Assembly (NCBI RefSeq): GCF_900114625.1
Contig: NZ_FOZL01000001.1
Span: 4,030,001-4,094,000, forward strand
Source: Granulicella pectinivorans
GTDB taxonomy: Bacteria > Acidobacteriota > Terriglobia > Terriglobales > Acidobacteriaceae
DNA length: 64,000 bases
Direction: 5' to 3'
In this document: one piece after another, positions 8,960 through 17,470 of the stretch
Position numbering within the stretch: position 1 is the first letter of the stretch
Layout of the letters: every line of letters starts with the position of its first letter
The notes under the pieces: generated by a model
What the model was told of the DNA's origin: nothing
What the model saw: only the letters and a program-made list of their open reading frames with translations
Databases searched by the model: none
Program-made: the position numbers and the translations under genes

Positions 8960-9299
8960 ATCTCATTATCACCTGGGTCGAACAATGAGTGAAGTTCAGA
9001 CGATGTCTGTACTGGAAAGTTGGCTTAGCGGCAGGCATCCGCCCATGGCATTTTCAAGTCTTGCTTACAGGCCGATTCGCTAATTGAGCATTCGTACGGA
9101 GCTTCTGGCACGGTTGCGTCTTCATGTGTTTCTGGACACATGAGAAGAATACATTCTTCTCATAATTGGAAATCACCCGCAGCGGAGGCGTCTGTCAAGG
9201 CCGCGAAGCGCCGCGCTAGCGGTCGGAGCGCAGCGCAGAGCCTTTACAGACGCTGGAGCGGAGGGTACGCCGCGCCAGCGGCTCGATGTGAAGTTGTGA
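8960..9299. other. Intergenic region with nested inverted repeats
   Basis: 340 bp with no supported gene. It contains two adjacent inverted repeats (9123-9162) and a GC-rich stretch with an 8-bp inverted repeat GCGTCTGT (9188-9195) / ACAGACGC (9246-9253). It should hold the promoter of the Fic gene, and the abiE 3' end may terminate in the GC-rich structure. Confidence 0.5.
9123..9162. repeat. Two adjacent inverted repeats
   Basis: CATGTGT (9123-9129) pairs with ACACATG (9136-9142) across 6 bp. TGAGAAGAAT (9141-9150) pairs perfectly with ATTCTTCTCA (9153-9162) across 2 bp, and the two palindromes share 2 bp. It lies 164 bp upstream of the Fic start and could be an operator or a hairpin. Confidence 0.6.
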
Positions 9300-10217
9300 T
9301 TAGCTCTCGGACTCGTGCCAGCCGATGGTCGGCGTCCACACTTGAGCGATATCGCTCTTGGATGAAAGACACGGCACAAGGAAAGCGCGGAGCACGGCCC
9401 CCACTTCGGCGAGAGTAAGAGCTTTATCACCAACGTTCAGGCGTCCCGCAAAAGCTTTCCATAACTGCAATTTCTGTGCATCGGTCAAGAACTCATCGGT
9501 GAGCGCAAATGGGACGCCATTCGGCATCGCAGAACCGCGTCGCTGGAAGGACAACGCGATTGCATTACGCAAGGATTCCAACTTGAATGCCCAGGTATTC
9601 GCCATGAACCAGATGTCGTAAAAGTCCTTCATGCGGCTGTTGCGGATGTCGAGCTGAACCATCGCGTGCAACTTTTCCGCAATCGACGCCTCCCGTGGGT
9701 AAGCTCGAATGATCGGCGCTGACATTGGCAGGAGTACAGGGAAAGTCGCCAACTCCGGCTCCGGGAAAACCGCATCGCCAAACCCGATATCGACCTGCAA
9801 CGTGATCTGCGCCCCAGCGAGTTGAGCGCGAAACCTGATGTGAACGCCGTTGTATTCGTCGTTCTCTTTGATCGTCGTCCCTTCGACAGATTGACTATCA
9901 AAGACAATGCCGTCGTCCTCCGTGATTTCGCAGATGTCACGGAATACCTGTTCAACGTCAGTGATGGCAGAGGAGCCCCAGCCAAGCAAATCCAAGTCTT
10001 TCGTCGGTCGATGTGTTTCCCCGGTCCACAGCGTAAAGAGCGTTGCGCCTTTAAGCACAAAGCGATCTCTGTAGGTCGAAATCCCCAGCCTATAGAGGAA
10101 TCTTTCAATGGCGAATCTGCCGAGCACTCTCTGATAATCTTCGCCCTTCTCGCGGGACAGGGAGAGGAGCTTGGCTCGGATGGATGCCGCCGGATTCTTG
10201 TTGGGTTCTCGCGTCAT
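9300..10217 (-). CDS. abiEii: AbiEii-family nucleotidyltransferase toxin
   Basis: 305 aa. The nucleotidyltransferase core is seen as 'FVLKGATLFTLW' followed by 'RPTKDLDLLGWG', which supplies the D-x-D metal ligands, then 'REASIAEKLHAMVQLD' and 'SRMKDFYDIW', all typical of AbiEii/AbiGii. In characterised AbiE systems this protein is a bacteriostatic toxin of a type IV toxin-antitoxin pair that blocks phage growth. The start is the ATG at 10217, which overlaps the abiEi stop as ATGA and is preceded by GGAGG; upstream residues in frame are not family-like. It is the last gene of the leftward-transcribed block that starts with the mobilisation operon. Confidence 0.92.
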   Translation of the reverse strand: MTREPNKNPAASIRAKLLSLSREKGEDYQRVLGRFAIERFLYRLGISTYRDRFVLKGATLFTLWTGETHRPTKDLDLLGWGSSAITDVEQVFRDICEITEDDGIVFDSQSVEGTTIKENDEYNGVHIRFRAQLAGAQITLQVDIGFGDAVFPEPELATFPVLLPMSAPIIRAYPREASIAEKLHAMVQLDIRNSRMKDFYDIWFMANTWAFKLESLRNAIALSFQRRGSAMPNGVPFALTDEFLTDAQKLQLWKAFAGRLNVGDKALTLAEVGAVLRAFLVPCLSSKSDIAQVWTPTIGWHESES

Positions 10218-10810
10218 ACGGCCTCCATGTATGGGCGAATGACATTGCTTACGCGGCAAATCTTGGCGTAGCGGTAGATATCATTGATGCTCGCCTTCCT
10301 CTGCGAAAGGCAATCTCGTAGAGCCTCGATTGCAATATCGAGGCCAATCTTGTTGCGAAACTTAAAGCAGTCCGCGACTGTCTTTGCTGCGGAGTAAACA
10401 CGGACGGAAATGCCTTCGACACGATGGGTTTCAATCCCTTCGGTGAGGGAGGGCCCGGACAGCCGAGCAATCCTTAGCGAAGGAGACTCCAGCGCGGGTG
10501 TTCTGGCTCCCTTCCCCAGGGCAATCCAAATCGATGATGGGTTCTGAGTCGTGATCTCGTGGAAAGCGAGCGCCGTTAGAAGGCATAGAACAGCTCCCGG
10601 AACTCGCTTCGTCACCTCAGCGTAGGAGTGTCTCTCGGTAATGGCCGCGTCGGGTAGAGTGTAGACGCCGCGACCAGTTCGGCTGAGTTTGCCTCGCCGG
10701 TACAGACGCAGAAGATATTCGCGCGGAATGCCAAGCGCTTCGAGATCGCGGGGTCTGACGATCCCGTGCTTGCCAACATACCGCATTGTTATAGCCATGT
10801 TGTTTGTCAT
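10214..10810 (-). CDS. abiEi: AbiEi-family antitoxin
   Basis: 198 aa. The N-terminal winged helix has 'GIVRPRDLEALGIPREYLLRLYRRGKLSRTGRGVYTLP', the hallmark of AbiEi antitoxins. The C-terminal antitoxin domain has 'EGISVRVYSAAKTVADCFKFRNKIGLDIAIEAL'. AbiEi binds and represses its own promoter and neutralises AbiEii. Several starts are possible: ATG at 10810 was chosen over a TTG at 10825; neither has a strong ribosome-binding site. The gap to the upstream relaxase gene is only about 58 bp, so it could be read through from the mob operon or have its own promoter there. Confidence 0.91.
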   Translation of the reverse strand: MTNNMAITMRYVGKHGIVRPRDLEALGIPREYLLRLYRRGKLSRTGRGVYTLPDAAITERHSYAEVTKRVPGAVLCLLTALAFHEITTQNPSSIWIALGKGARTPALESPSLRIARLSGPSLTEGIETHRVEGISVRVYSAAKTVADCFKFRNKIGLDIAIEALRDCLSQRKASINDIYRYAKICRVSNVIRPYMEAV

Positions 10811-10868
10811 CGCCGATTGTCTCAAAACGTCATTAGTTGATTATAAAGGATGACGTATTGCAACACTC

Positions 10869-13619
10869 CTACAGGCTCAAACCCAATCCAATCTGCTCTA
10901 CGATCTGCTGAACCGGCTGTGGGTCAAGGCTCTTCGCGATACTCACATCCTCAAGTGCAACCGACTTTGATACATCACGACTCAGTTCTTGGCCCAGCGT
11001 TGCCGCGTCGTTCGTGTAAATCTGTGCGTCGTACTGCGCCCGAGAAACGGAGACATACGCCATGCGGCTATTCAGCAGCTCGCCGTGCGCCTGTTCGGAG
11101 TCAACGTGAATCAGCACCCGGTCGGCGGTCTGGCCTTGGCTGCTGTGGCTCGTGACCGCATAGCCGTAGTCCAAATGCGGATGTTGCCGCGCATTGAACT
11201 CGACCTCACGCCCCGAGTCCATCTTCAGTTTCAGGTTTCCGCCACCGTCGATTTGCTCCACCGTCCCCAGTTCACGATTCGCCAGCTTATGCTCGTGATA
11301 CGGAGCGGTCACCTGCACCCGGTCGCCCTCTGCAAATGTGCGCTCGGTGTCGCGGTAGACCGTCACGCCCTGCAACCGGCGCGGGTCATAGCTCAACTCC
11401 TCTCCGCTCTTCCGCGTTACCGTGACGATGTTATTCACCGGCTCAGTACGGGCCACACGCGCATATTCCCCCGCCTCAATGCCGAGCGGCTTCGACCCTT
11501 TCGAGTAGCGGATTACGTCGCCACTCTCGTAGTTCTGCGCGTATTGCCGGTCGGCTCCAGTGATGTCCTGTCGGGCGTAGAGCACATGCACTCGGTGCTC
11601 TTCACCCTTCACCTGGCCGGTGTCCTGCATCGCTCGATGGATGTGCTGGTTAATCTCACGACGGCTTTCATTGTCGGGCGAGACCACCAACGTGTTCTCA
11701 GGCGAACGCACATACTCGCGGGCAATCTCCGCGATACGCTGCTGCCGGTCGCCGATCTCATGCACCCGCCCCTGTTCGTTGAGATTGCCGATGGCATCCC
11801 GTACGTGGCCCCTCGCAAGCTGCTCGACAACCTCCTTCAGAGCAGGGTCTTTCTGCCGGATGATCTCGTCAAGACGCGCCGTGCGAAGCCCCGCCTCCTG
11901 CAACTGCGCGTAGGGCCTCCCGGCCTCCACCGCCTCATGCTGCCGCGTATCGCCCACGAAGAGTACACGGTCATTTTCCCTTAGCCGCTCGATGAACGTG
12001 TGCATCTGCTTAGTGCTCGCCATGCTCGATTCGTCGATAACATAGAGCCGTTTCTGGCCGTCGTCGGCGCGGTCACCACGCGCGAGATGATGCTGCAACG
12101 TGTGGGTTTCCATGCCCGCCTCGCCGAGTTTCTGTGCGGCTCTCGATGTCGGCGCAAGCCCCTCGACCTCGTAGCCCGCGCTCACAGCAGCATCACGAAC
12201 AGCGGCTAGGGATGTTGTCTTCCCGGCTCCGGCAACGCCCTCCAAGGCCATCATTTGGTCGCGGCTTGTCAGCACCGTATCGACGGCATTCCGCTGGCTC
12301 AAGCTCAGATGCGGATGCTGCTCCATCGTCTGCTGCCGCACGTTGCCGTCCGCCAATACCTCACGGTTGCCCTGGCTCAACTTCATCCGGTCAATCAGCT
12401 CGCGCTCGTAGCCTTGCATCTCGCGAGTTGTGAACGTGCGCCCAGCCGCGCCTTCTCGATGTGCCACCTCGATCAGTTCCGACGCCTGAACCCGCCGCCC
12501 GAACTCGGCGCGTATCTCCGGCAATCGTGCCTCGCCCATCGTGTGTTTAAGAGCGTCGCGCATCAAAGAACGCTCGTCGGTCACGGCCTCCCGCTCCATG
12601 CCGCGCTCTCGCGCGTAGCTCATGCCGTCGGCTGCGGCGGTCAATGATCCTTCCGGGGCAAGCTCGACAGCGGGGCACTGTGCCGCTGCTAGGACAACCC
12701 GCTGCGGCTGATCTCCGTGTGCGGTTGCCATAATCTGATGCTGTGCTCGCACCTCATCGTGTGAGAGATTCTGTTTGTTGCCGCGCGTGTGATGCGCTGC
12801 TATCTCCGCAGCTTCGGGGCCGGTGCGACCATGCTCCGCAAGATGATCTTTGATTTGCTGCCGCCGCGGACTCGAAGCCTCCATGTACTCGCGCGAATAG
12901 CCTTTTATCTCCGGCTGGCCGTGCTCCCCGCGCTCAATCTCGTAGCCCATTCCCTGCAAACGTGCCGCCAACTCCGAACGATAGACCGCCGTCGCGTATT
13001 GCTGCGTCTTGTAGAGTTCCTGCGGCTGTAACGCCCGCGTATCGCCGTCCGCCGTTTCGGTGATATTGAAGACGACCGCATGGGTATGAAGCTGCGGTGC
13101 GGCGTACCCTTCGACGGGTCGGCTGCTGTCATGCTCGAACTTGGCGACAGCCCATGCACCTGTCGTCTCTGCCGGAATGTTGCCACCGATTCGCGCCTGA
13201 ACGTATCTCTCCATCTCGTTTAGCGCGACCGTCACACTTTCCCGATGGGCCTCTCTAATCCGGTCATCGCCTCCGACAAGCGCGGTTAGCGAGACAGATT
13301 TCGGCGCGCTGAACGTCGCATCCCAACCGGCACGATGCTCCATTGAACGCACCATCTCACCGCGCCCGTTCTCATATTCACGGACCGTCTGATGCCGAAC
13401 AAGTTGCTCGCCGGTCACCGGATGCTGGCCTTCGGACAGTCGGGCGAATTGCTCCTCCTGGACCTCGCCGGTCAATCCGAAACGCGCGGCAAGCTGGCCC
13501 TGCCACTCACCACGCACGCGCTCACCCTCCGTGTAGTAGTTCTCCTTGGCGTTGGCGAACTCTTCTTTGTGATACGCCTGAGCCTGTCCCGCGCTGATCG
13601 GTTTTGAGAGCGTCACCAT
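10869..13619 (-). CDS. traA: MobF-family conjugative relaxase/helicase (TraA/TrwC type)
   Basis: 916 aa. The N-terminal relaxase domain has 'FSAPKSVSLTAL' and the metal-binding histidine triad H163 ('FEHDSSR'), H178 and H180 ('QLHTHAVVFN'); there are several candidate catalytic tyrosines near residues 16-30. The C-terminal part is an SF1 RecD-like helicase: Walker A GVAGAGKT at 461-468, Walker B 'LYVIDESSMAS' (D529-E530), and the late motif 'TSHSSQGQTADRVLI' (~840). The protein should nick one strand at oriT, stay bound to the 5' end and unwind the plasmid strand for transfer. It starts 6 bp after the coupling-protein stop, so both are one operon. It is shorter than TraI of F but similar in size to TrwC. 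Confidence 0.95.
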   Translation of the reverse strand: MVTLSKPISAGQAQAYHKEEFANAKENYYTEGERVRGEWQGQLAARFGLTGEVQEEQFARLSEGQHPVTGEQLVRHQTVREYENGRGEMVRSMEHRAGWDATFSAPKSVSLTALVGGDDRIREAHRESVTVALNEMERYVQARIGGNIPAETTGAWAVAKFEHDSSRPVEGYAAPQLHTHAVVFNITETADGDTRALQPQELYKTQQYATAVYRSELAARLQGMGYEIERGEHGQPEIKGYSREYMEASSPRRQQIKDHLAEHGRTGPEAAEIAAHHTRGNKQNLSHDEVRAQHQIMATAHGDQPQRVVLAAAQCPAVELAPEGSLTAAADGMSYARERGMEREAVTDERSLMRDALKHTMGEARLPEIRAEFGRRVQASELIEVAHREGAAGRTFTTREMQGYERELIDRMKLSQGNREVLADGNVRQQTMEQHPHLSLSQRNAVDTVLTSRDQMMALEGVAGAGKTTSLAAVRDAAVSAGYEVEGLAPTSRAAQKLGEAGMETHTLQHHLARGDRADDGQKRLYVIDESSMASTKQMHTFIERLRENDRVLFVGDTRQHEAVEAGRPYAQLQEAGLRTARLDEIIRQKDPALKEVVEQLARGHVRDAIGNLNEQGRVHEIGDRQQRIAEIAREYVRSPENTLVVSPDNESRREINQHIHRAMQDTGQVKGEEHRVHVLYARQDITGADRQYAQNYESGDVIRYSKGSKPLGIEAGEYARVARTEPVNNIVTVTRKSGEELSYDPRRLQGVTVYRDTERTFAEGDRVQVTAPYHEHKLANRELGTVEQIDGGGNLKLKMDSGREVEFNARQHPHLDYGYAVTSHSSQGQTADRVLIHVDSEQAHGELLNSRMAYVSVSRAQYDAQIYTNDAATLGQELSRDVSKSVALEDVSIAKSLDPQPVQQIVEQIGLGLSL

Positions 13620-13625
13620 TATTGG

Positions 13626-15638
13626 TTACTCGAAAAAGTGCTGCTGTTCATTGACCTGGGCGGGCGGCTTCAATTGCTCAGAGACAGCGACCGACGGCTT
13701 CTTCGGAGGAGCAACCTCGATCACTGACTCGGCTTCTTTGACCGCAACAGGTTCCGGCTGCGCGGCTATTTTTTCAGCCGTCGCGGTCGTCTTCCGTTCG
13801 ACGAACTTATGCGCATTGTTCGGCAGCTCAAGATACGGGAAGCGCATCCGCACGACCAAATTGCCGTGCTTCAAGTAGCCATGTAACGGGTCAAGCCCCG
13901 CCACCTCCGACGACATAACCAACGGCTCCCGCGTGATGTCACGCTGCTCGTTTTGCGAGTTCGCCGGGAACCGGCCCACTGTCCGCGATTCGCGGAAACG
14001 TTCGATTTCGATTTCGCCGATGGCTTTCGAGATCCATTCGGACGCATGAGGCTCACTGGTTTTGAGGAAGATCTTCGTCGCCGGCTGCGACAGCATCGCC
14101 TCCGCAACATGGCCGTACAGAGCCTCCACCTGTGCCTTGCCCTGAAAGCCCAGCACCATCGGATTATTCGATTTTCTGTTCTCCGTCACCGCCGTTTTGA
14201 GCTGCGGAAGATGCTGCAAACTGGCCAGCTCGTCGAGCACGAACCACGTCTTGCGGGTGCTCGATTCCTCATTCATCAGACGCAATACAAGCAAGTCCAG
14301 CCAAAGGCTGATGAGCGGGCGCATCCTCTCCCGCATCGTCGGTTTCGATGTCAGGAACACCCATCCTTTGCGCTCCTTTGCCCACTCGACCGTGCTCCAA
14401 CGCTGCTTCGTCTCCGACTCTCTGGGCAGCAGCTTGAACGCATCCGCCACCATGTTCAGCGACCCCAGAACGCCGCTGCGCTGGTTCGCCGCGCCCTTCT
14501 CGATCATGGCCGCCATCTCCGTTCCGGCGATCCGCTTGTCGATCTCATCCGCGTTCGCCATCCAGTACGTTAGCTCCTCCGGCGTCGGCCTCAAATTGAT
14601 TAGGTGTGCGAAGATTTTCCTCGGCGCTTCGACGAAGAACCGGTTCTCCCGGCCCTGATCTGGGAACAGGCTGACGGAAAGCGTAAGGGCCTCGGCCTCG
14701 TGCGGAACTTCGTCTCCGGGAGTCCAGAACGGACACCGCGCATCAAGCGGGTTCAGCACAACGTCGCCCCTGGCTTCGTTGTAGAACTGGGGCAGATATT
14801 CCATCGCCGGGTCGTAGACGATGGCCGCTTCGCCGCGTTCCCAAACCTGCGAAAGTATCTGTCTTATAGCCGCGCTCTTGCCAGTGCCGCTGTCTCCTAC
14901 GATGAGGAAGTGCATCGCCTCGCGGTCGCGCGGGACCCGCGCCCAGCGACTTAAATCATTGCGCATGACAATATCGATCCAGCTCCGCTCCTCATTGATG
15001 AGTGCGATGCCATCCGGCAGATGAGTCGTCAAGAGCTTCGACTTGCCCAACCTCTCGTTGAACTCCGCTGTCGTCACCAGCTCCGGCCCGCGTAGCCTCC
15101 GGCCATGCTTCCAAATCATCCTCCGCGCCCGGTCCTTCGGCACGGCTAAGAACAGCGCAAGAACGAAGAACGCCACTGCGAGGGACAAGGGAAGCCGGTA
15201 GAACTCCCAGCTCCCGACATTCTCATAGACGGCCTCACCCATGACCCGATGCAGCATCCGGTCGTTGAACGTACCCCTCACCCAGGTCAGCCGCGCGATG
15301 CCGTGCTTCACACCCTCGTCCGTCAGCCTGTAACCCGGCCTACCGTCCAACGATGGAATCGGCTCTATCTCGTCGTCCATCACAAGGCGCTGGCCCTTGC
15401 CGACCACAGCCTCCAGCAGCGTGTACTTGCTCGCTGCCGTTGCAGACGCCTTGCCCCGCGCTCCGCTCTTTAGGTAGTCCGTCAGATACAGACGCTCCGC
15501 CGCCGTCCAGCTCGCCTCGTATTGGAGCGTCAGCATACCGACGAAGAAAGCCAGCGATAGCAGCGTTGCCATCCACGTCCAAACCGGCGTCCGGCTCGGC
15601 CATGCTTTCGAGTATTCCTTCCGTCCCCATTCCGACAT
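13626..15638 (-). CDS. Type IV coupling protein, VirD4/TraD type
   Basis: 670 aa. Two N-terminal membrane helices (residues ~20-38 and ~150-166) are followed by a cytosolic ATPase with Walker A GDSGTGKS (248-255) and Walker B 'KTWFVLDELASLQHLPQL' (~455-470), then the 'SNNPMVLGFQGKAQVEALYG' segment typical of TrwB/TraD. The Pro/Glu-rich C-terminal tail is probably a flexible adaptor. It recruits the relaxase-DNA complex to a secretion channel. No channel genes occur in the window, so it must use a channel supplied by another element. It lies between the mobC-like gene (17 bp upstream) and the relaxase (6 bp downstream). Confidence 0.94.
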   Translation of the reverse strand: MSEWGRKEYSKAWPSRTPVWTWMATLLSLAFFVGMLTLQYEASWTAAERLYLTDYLKSGARGKASATAASKYTLLEAVVGKGQRLVMDDEIEPIPSLDGRPGYRLTDEGVKHGIARLTWVRGTFNDRMLHRVMGEAVYENVGSWEFYRLPLSLAVAFFVLALFLAVPKDRARRMIWKHGRRLRGPELVTTAEFNERLGKSKLLTTHLPDGIALINEERSWIDIVMRNDLSRWARVPRDREAMHFLIVGDSGTGKSAAIRQILSQVWERGEAAIVYDPAMEYLPQFYNEARGDVVLNPLDARCPFWTPGDEVPHEAEALTLSVSLFPDQGRENRFFVEAPRKIFAHLINLRPTPEELTYWMANADEIDKRIAGTEMAAMIEKGAANQRSGVLGSLNMVADAFKLLPRESETKQRWSTVEWAKERKGWVFLTSKPTMRERMRPLISLWLDLLVLRLMNEESSTRKTWFVLDELASLQHLPQLKTAVTENRKSNNPMVLGFQGKAQVEALYGHVAEAMLSQPATKIFLKTSEPHASEWISKAIGEIEIERFRESRTVGRFPANSQNEQRDITREPLVMSSEVAGLDPLHGYLKHGNLVVRMRFPYLELPNNAHKFVERKTTATAEKIAAQPEPVAVKEAESVIEVAPPKKPSVAVSEQLKPPAQVNEQQHFFE

Positions 15639-15655
15639 ATTCAGGCCCTCACTTC

Positions 15656-16003
15656 CTATTCAGTAGCGGCATTGCGAACGGACAGTCCTCCGTCCGTGCG
15701 CCGTCCGGCTGCGCGATTTGCCTTGTCTCGATCTGCACGCTCGATCAGTTCTTTCATTGCCTCGGCCGTCAATCTCTCACCCTTCCCGAGCGAGAAGAGA
15801 AGATTTATCAGGATCGCTCGCAGAGCCAACAGCTCCCCGAGCAATACTTCGTCACCGTCTTCTTTCTTGATGTTCAGCAACTCTGCTCGCACCCACTCGG
15901 AAAGGGTCAACTTCTGCGCGTGTGCTCGTCTCTCCAAAGCGTCAAACTCAGCCGCTGTGACCTTCGTCCCGACAGATTTATTGCGCAGTGCGAGCTTCAC
16001 CAT
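15656..16003 (-). CDS. MobC-like relaxosome accessory protein
   Basis: 115 aa. The N-terminal half has a ribbon-helix-helix pattern ('VGTKVTAAEFDALERRAHAQKLTLSEWVRAELL'), as in MobC/TraY-type accessory proteins that bind oriT and help the relaxase nick. The C-terminal half is helical and charged, without further motifs. It is the first gene of the leftward operon mobC-traD-relaxase and is directly preceded by the candidate oriT, the position expected for such a protein. The exact subfamily is not certain. Confidence 0.78.
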   Translation of the reverse strand: MVKLALRNKSVGTKVTAAEFDALERRAHAQKLTLSEWVRAELLNIKKEDGDEVLLGELLALRAILINLLFSLGKGERLTAEAMKELIERADRDKANRAAGRRTDGGLSVRNAATE

Positions 16004-16209
16004 ATGGGCTTCCTTTCGCCGACAACGTGTTCATGACGAACGAAGAATCAAGCAGTTACCGTGCGGTACTGATGCTCCAAGCAAGAAATGCAGGCCGCAT
16101 CGAAGTCCAACTTCTGCCGATAGTTACCGCACGGCAACTAAGGTTCCTGCACAGCACCCAATCTGGGGTGGTGTGTCCTTCTTAAGCCGATGCCGTAGGC
16201 AGCGCGTAC
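16004..16209. other. Candidate oriT and promoter region of the mobilisation operon
   Basis: 206 bp between the 3' end of the regulator gene and the start of the mobC-like gene. It contains two related hairpins with a shared core: CAGTTACCGTGCGGTACTG (16053-16071) and the 20-bp TAGTTACCGC...AACTA element (16121-16140). The first has an 8-bp stem with one bulged T; the second is an almost perfect palindrome, and the two cores are inverted copies of each other. Such repeats upstream of relaxosome genes are typical of oriT, but no nic sequence known to me is recognisable. Confidence 0.5.
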
Positions 16210-17364
16210 TTACAGCTCGCCGTACTCCTCGACCAACTTGTCCCAAGTGCGACTGACCTCAGGCGAATTCCACGCCTTTGCAAACAGTCTTTTTACAGCC
16301 GCCCATTCGCGGGATGAAAAACCAAACGTAATGCCGTTGTCCTTGGCGCGAAAGGAGACGTCGATCTCGTCACCATTCCGGCTGGTATAGGCATAGAACA
16401 TCTCACCGTCCCAATGCTGCATCTCGCTGTCATCGCAAATGCCGAACAGCATTGCACGAAACGCTGCAATCATCGGATAGCGGCTGAGTGGATACATCGC
16501 ACCGCGCGTTCCTGGAAAGACGAAAAGTATCGAGAGATCGGTGTTGTCAAGAGTCGAGAAAGAGAGGGAGAAATCACCATCAGGCACAGACTCCGACACT
16601 GGAGGTAAAAAGGATTCTTCTTCATAGTGTTCACCCCCTGCCGCTTTAGGGGCACGAAGGGGAAGACTGCACACTCTATAGTGGCCTCTCGCTGCGAGTC
16701 TCCAAAGAGCCTTCCAGAAGGGAGCCAGAGCTTCGTTTAGTGCGGTAGTGTCTGTGATGTTCTCGCTGTCGAGCGCATGATAGAGATTCCGCCCGACATA
16801 CAGCGGCCTGTACGGCTTCTTGGCCGTCTCTACTTTGTGGATGCAGTGCGCCGCAGCCTTCAGCACGACATCGCTGGTAATGGGACGTTTTGCCGTGAAT
16901 TCACTGTCGGCGAGATTCCCAAAGTAGTAGTCCTGATGTCTTGTGTCAGAGTCGGGAAGGATGTCGTAGACAGCCAGGAAAGCCTTGACGACCGCAATGT
17001 AGGAATCAGGAAGAATGTTGGAATGCCCTCCGGTGAACCACTCCATGCCTCTGTGCGCGTAATAGGCGATGCAGGTCCATTCGTTCTTTGAGAGCCGTAC
17101 TCCTTGCGCATGTTTTTCCCGAATCATGAGAAGCGCATCTGTCGGCTTCTGCATCAGCTCGACCAATTCGAGGCGCTCTTCGTCGGCAGACTCCAGCAGA
17201 TGCTTTGCAACCTCGGAGGTCGTCACACGACTGCCTGCTTTTACGGACAAGACATCGCGGACTCGTTCCAACCGATCATGCAACACGTCCGATATGCGGA
17301 GGGATAGTGTCTTTTGTTGACGTTCCTGACTCCTGTCCTCGGAAAGCTCACGCTCGCGTGCCAT
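16210..17364 (-). CDS. Element-encoded probable DNA-binding regulator, unknown C-terminal domain
   Basis: 384 aa. The N-terminal ~70 residues are charged and contain a ribbon-helix-helix or similar DNA-binding segment ('KTLSLRISDVLHDRLERVRDVL' then 'VTTSEVAKHLLESA'). The remaining ~310 residues have no motif I recognise; the C-terminus is aromatic-rich ('GEMFYAYTSRNGDEIDVSFRAKDNGITFGFSSREW'). The start is the ATG at 17364, with GGGAGG six bases upstream. It is divergent from the xis-int genes over a 106-bp region with a perfect palindrome and face-to-face promoters, so it is a good candidate for a repressor of the integrase switch. That role is inference. Confidence 0.6.
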   Translation of the reverse strand: MARERELSEDRSQERQQKTLSLRISDVLHDRLERVRDVLSVKAGSRVTTSEVAKHLLESADEERLELVELMQKPTDALLMIREKHAQGVRLSKNEWTCIAYYAHRGMEWFTGGHSNILPDSYIAVVKAFLAVYDILPDSDTRHQDYYFGNLADSEFTAKRPITSDVVLKAAAHCIHKVETAKKPYRPLYVGRNLYHALDSENITDTTALNEALAPFWKALWRLAARGHYRVCSLPLRAPKAAGGEHYEEESFLPPVSESVPDGDFSLSFSTLDNTDLSILFVFPGTRGAMYPLSRYPMIAAFRAMLFGICDDSEMQHWDGEMFYAYTSRNGDEIDVSFRAKDNGITFGFSSREWAAVKRLFAKAWNSPEVSRTWDKLVEEYGEL

Positions 17365-17389
17365 GTACAACCTCCCAGATGTCACTCGT

Positions 17390-17412
17390 CAATTTGTATG
17401 TCATACAATTTG
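17390..17412. promoter_or_regulatory. Palindromic operator in the xis-int / regulator divergent region
   Basis: Perfect core TTGTATG-T-CATACAA (17394-17408), extended to a 23-bp palindrome with a single mismatched pair. It overlaps the -35 of the rightward promoter and the expected start point of the leftward promoter, so a bound repressor could block both. Confidence 0.75.
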
Positions 17413-17438
17413 ACAACATACCGACCCCGCACTAAATT
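17410..17438 (+). promoter_or_regulatory. Putative sigma-70 promoter for xis-int
   Basis: TTGACA (17410-17415), spacer 17 bp, TAAATT (17433-17438). It is followed by GGAGG (17456-17460) and the ATG at 17471. The consensus -35 overlaps the right half of the palindromic operator. Confidence 0.65.
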
Positions 17439-17443
17439 GTCAA
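17415..17443 (-). promoter_or_regulatory. Putative sigma-70 promoter for the leftward regulator gene
   Basis: On the minus strand: TTGACA (17443-17438), spacer 17 bp, TATGTT (17420-17415). Transcription would start inside the palindromic operator. It faces and overlaps the xis-int promoter, so the two are probably mutually exclusive. Confidence 0.6.
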
Positions 17444-17470
17444 TATCGGCAGTCTGGAGGGTCTTCCCCT

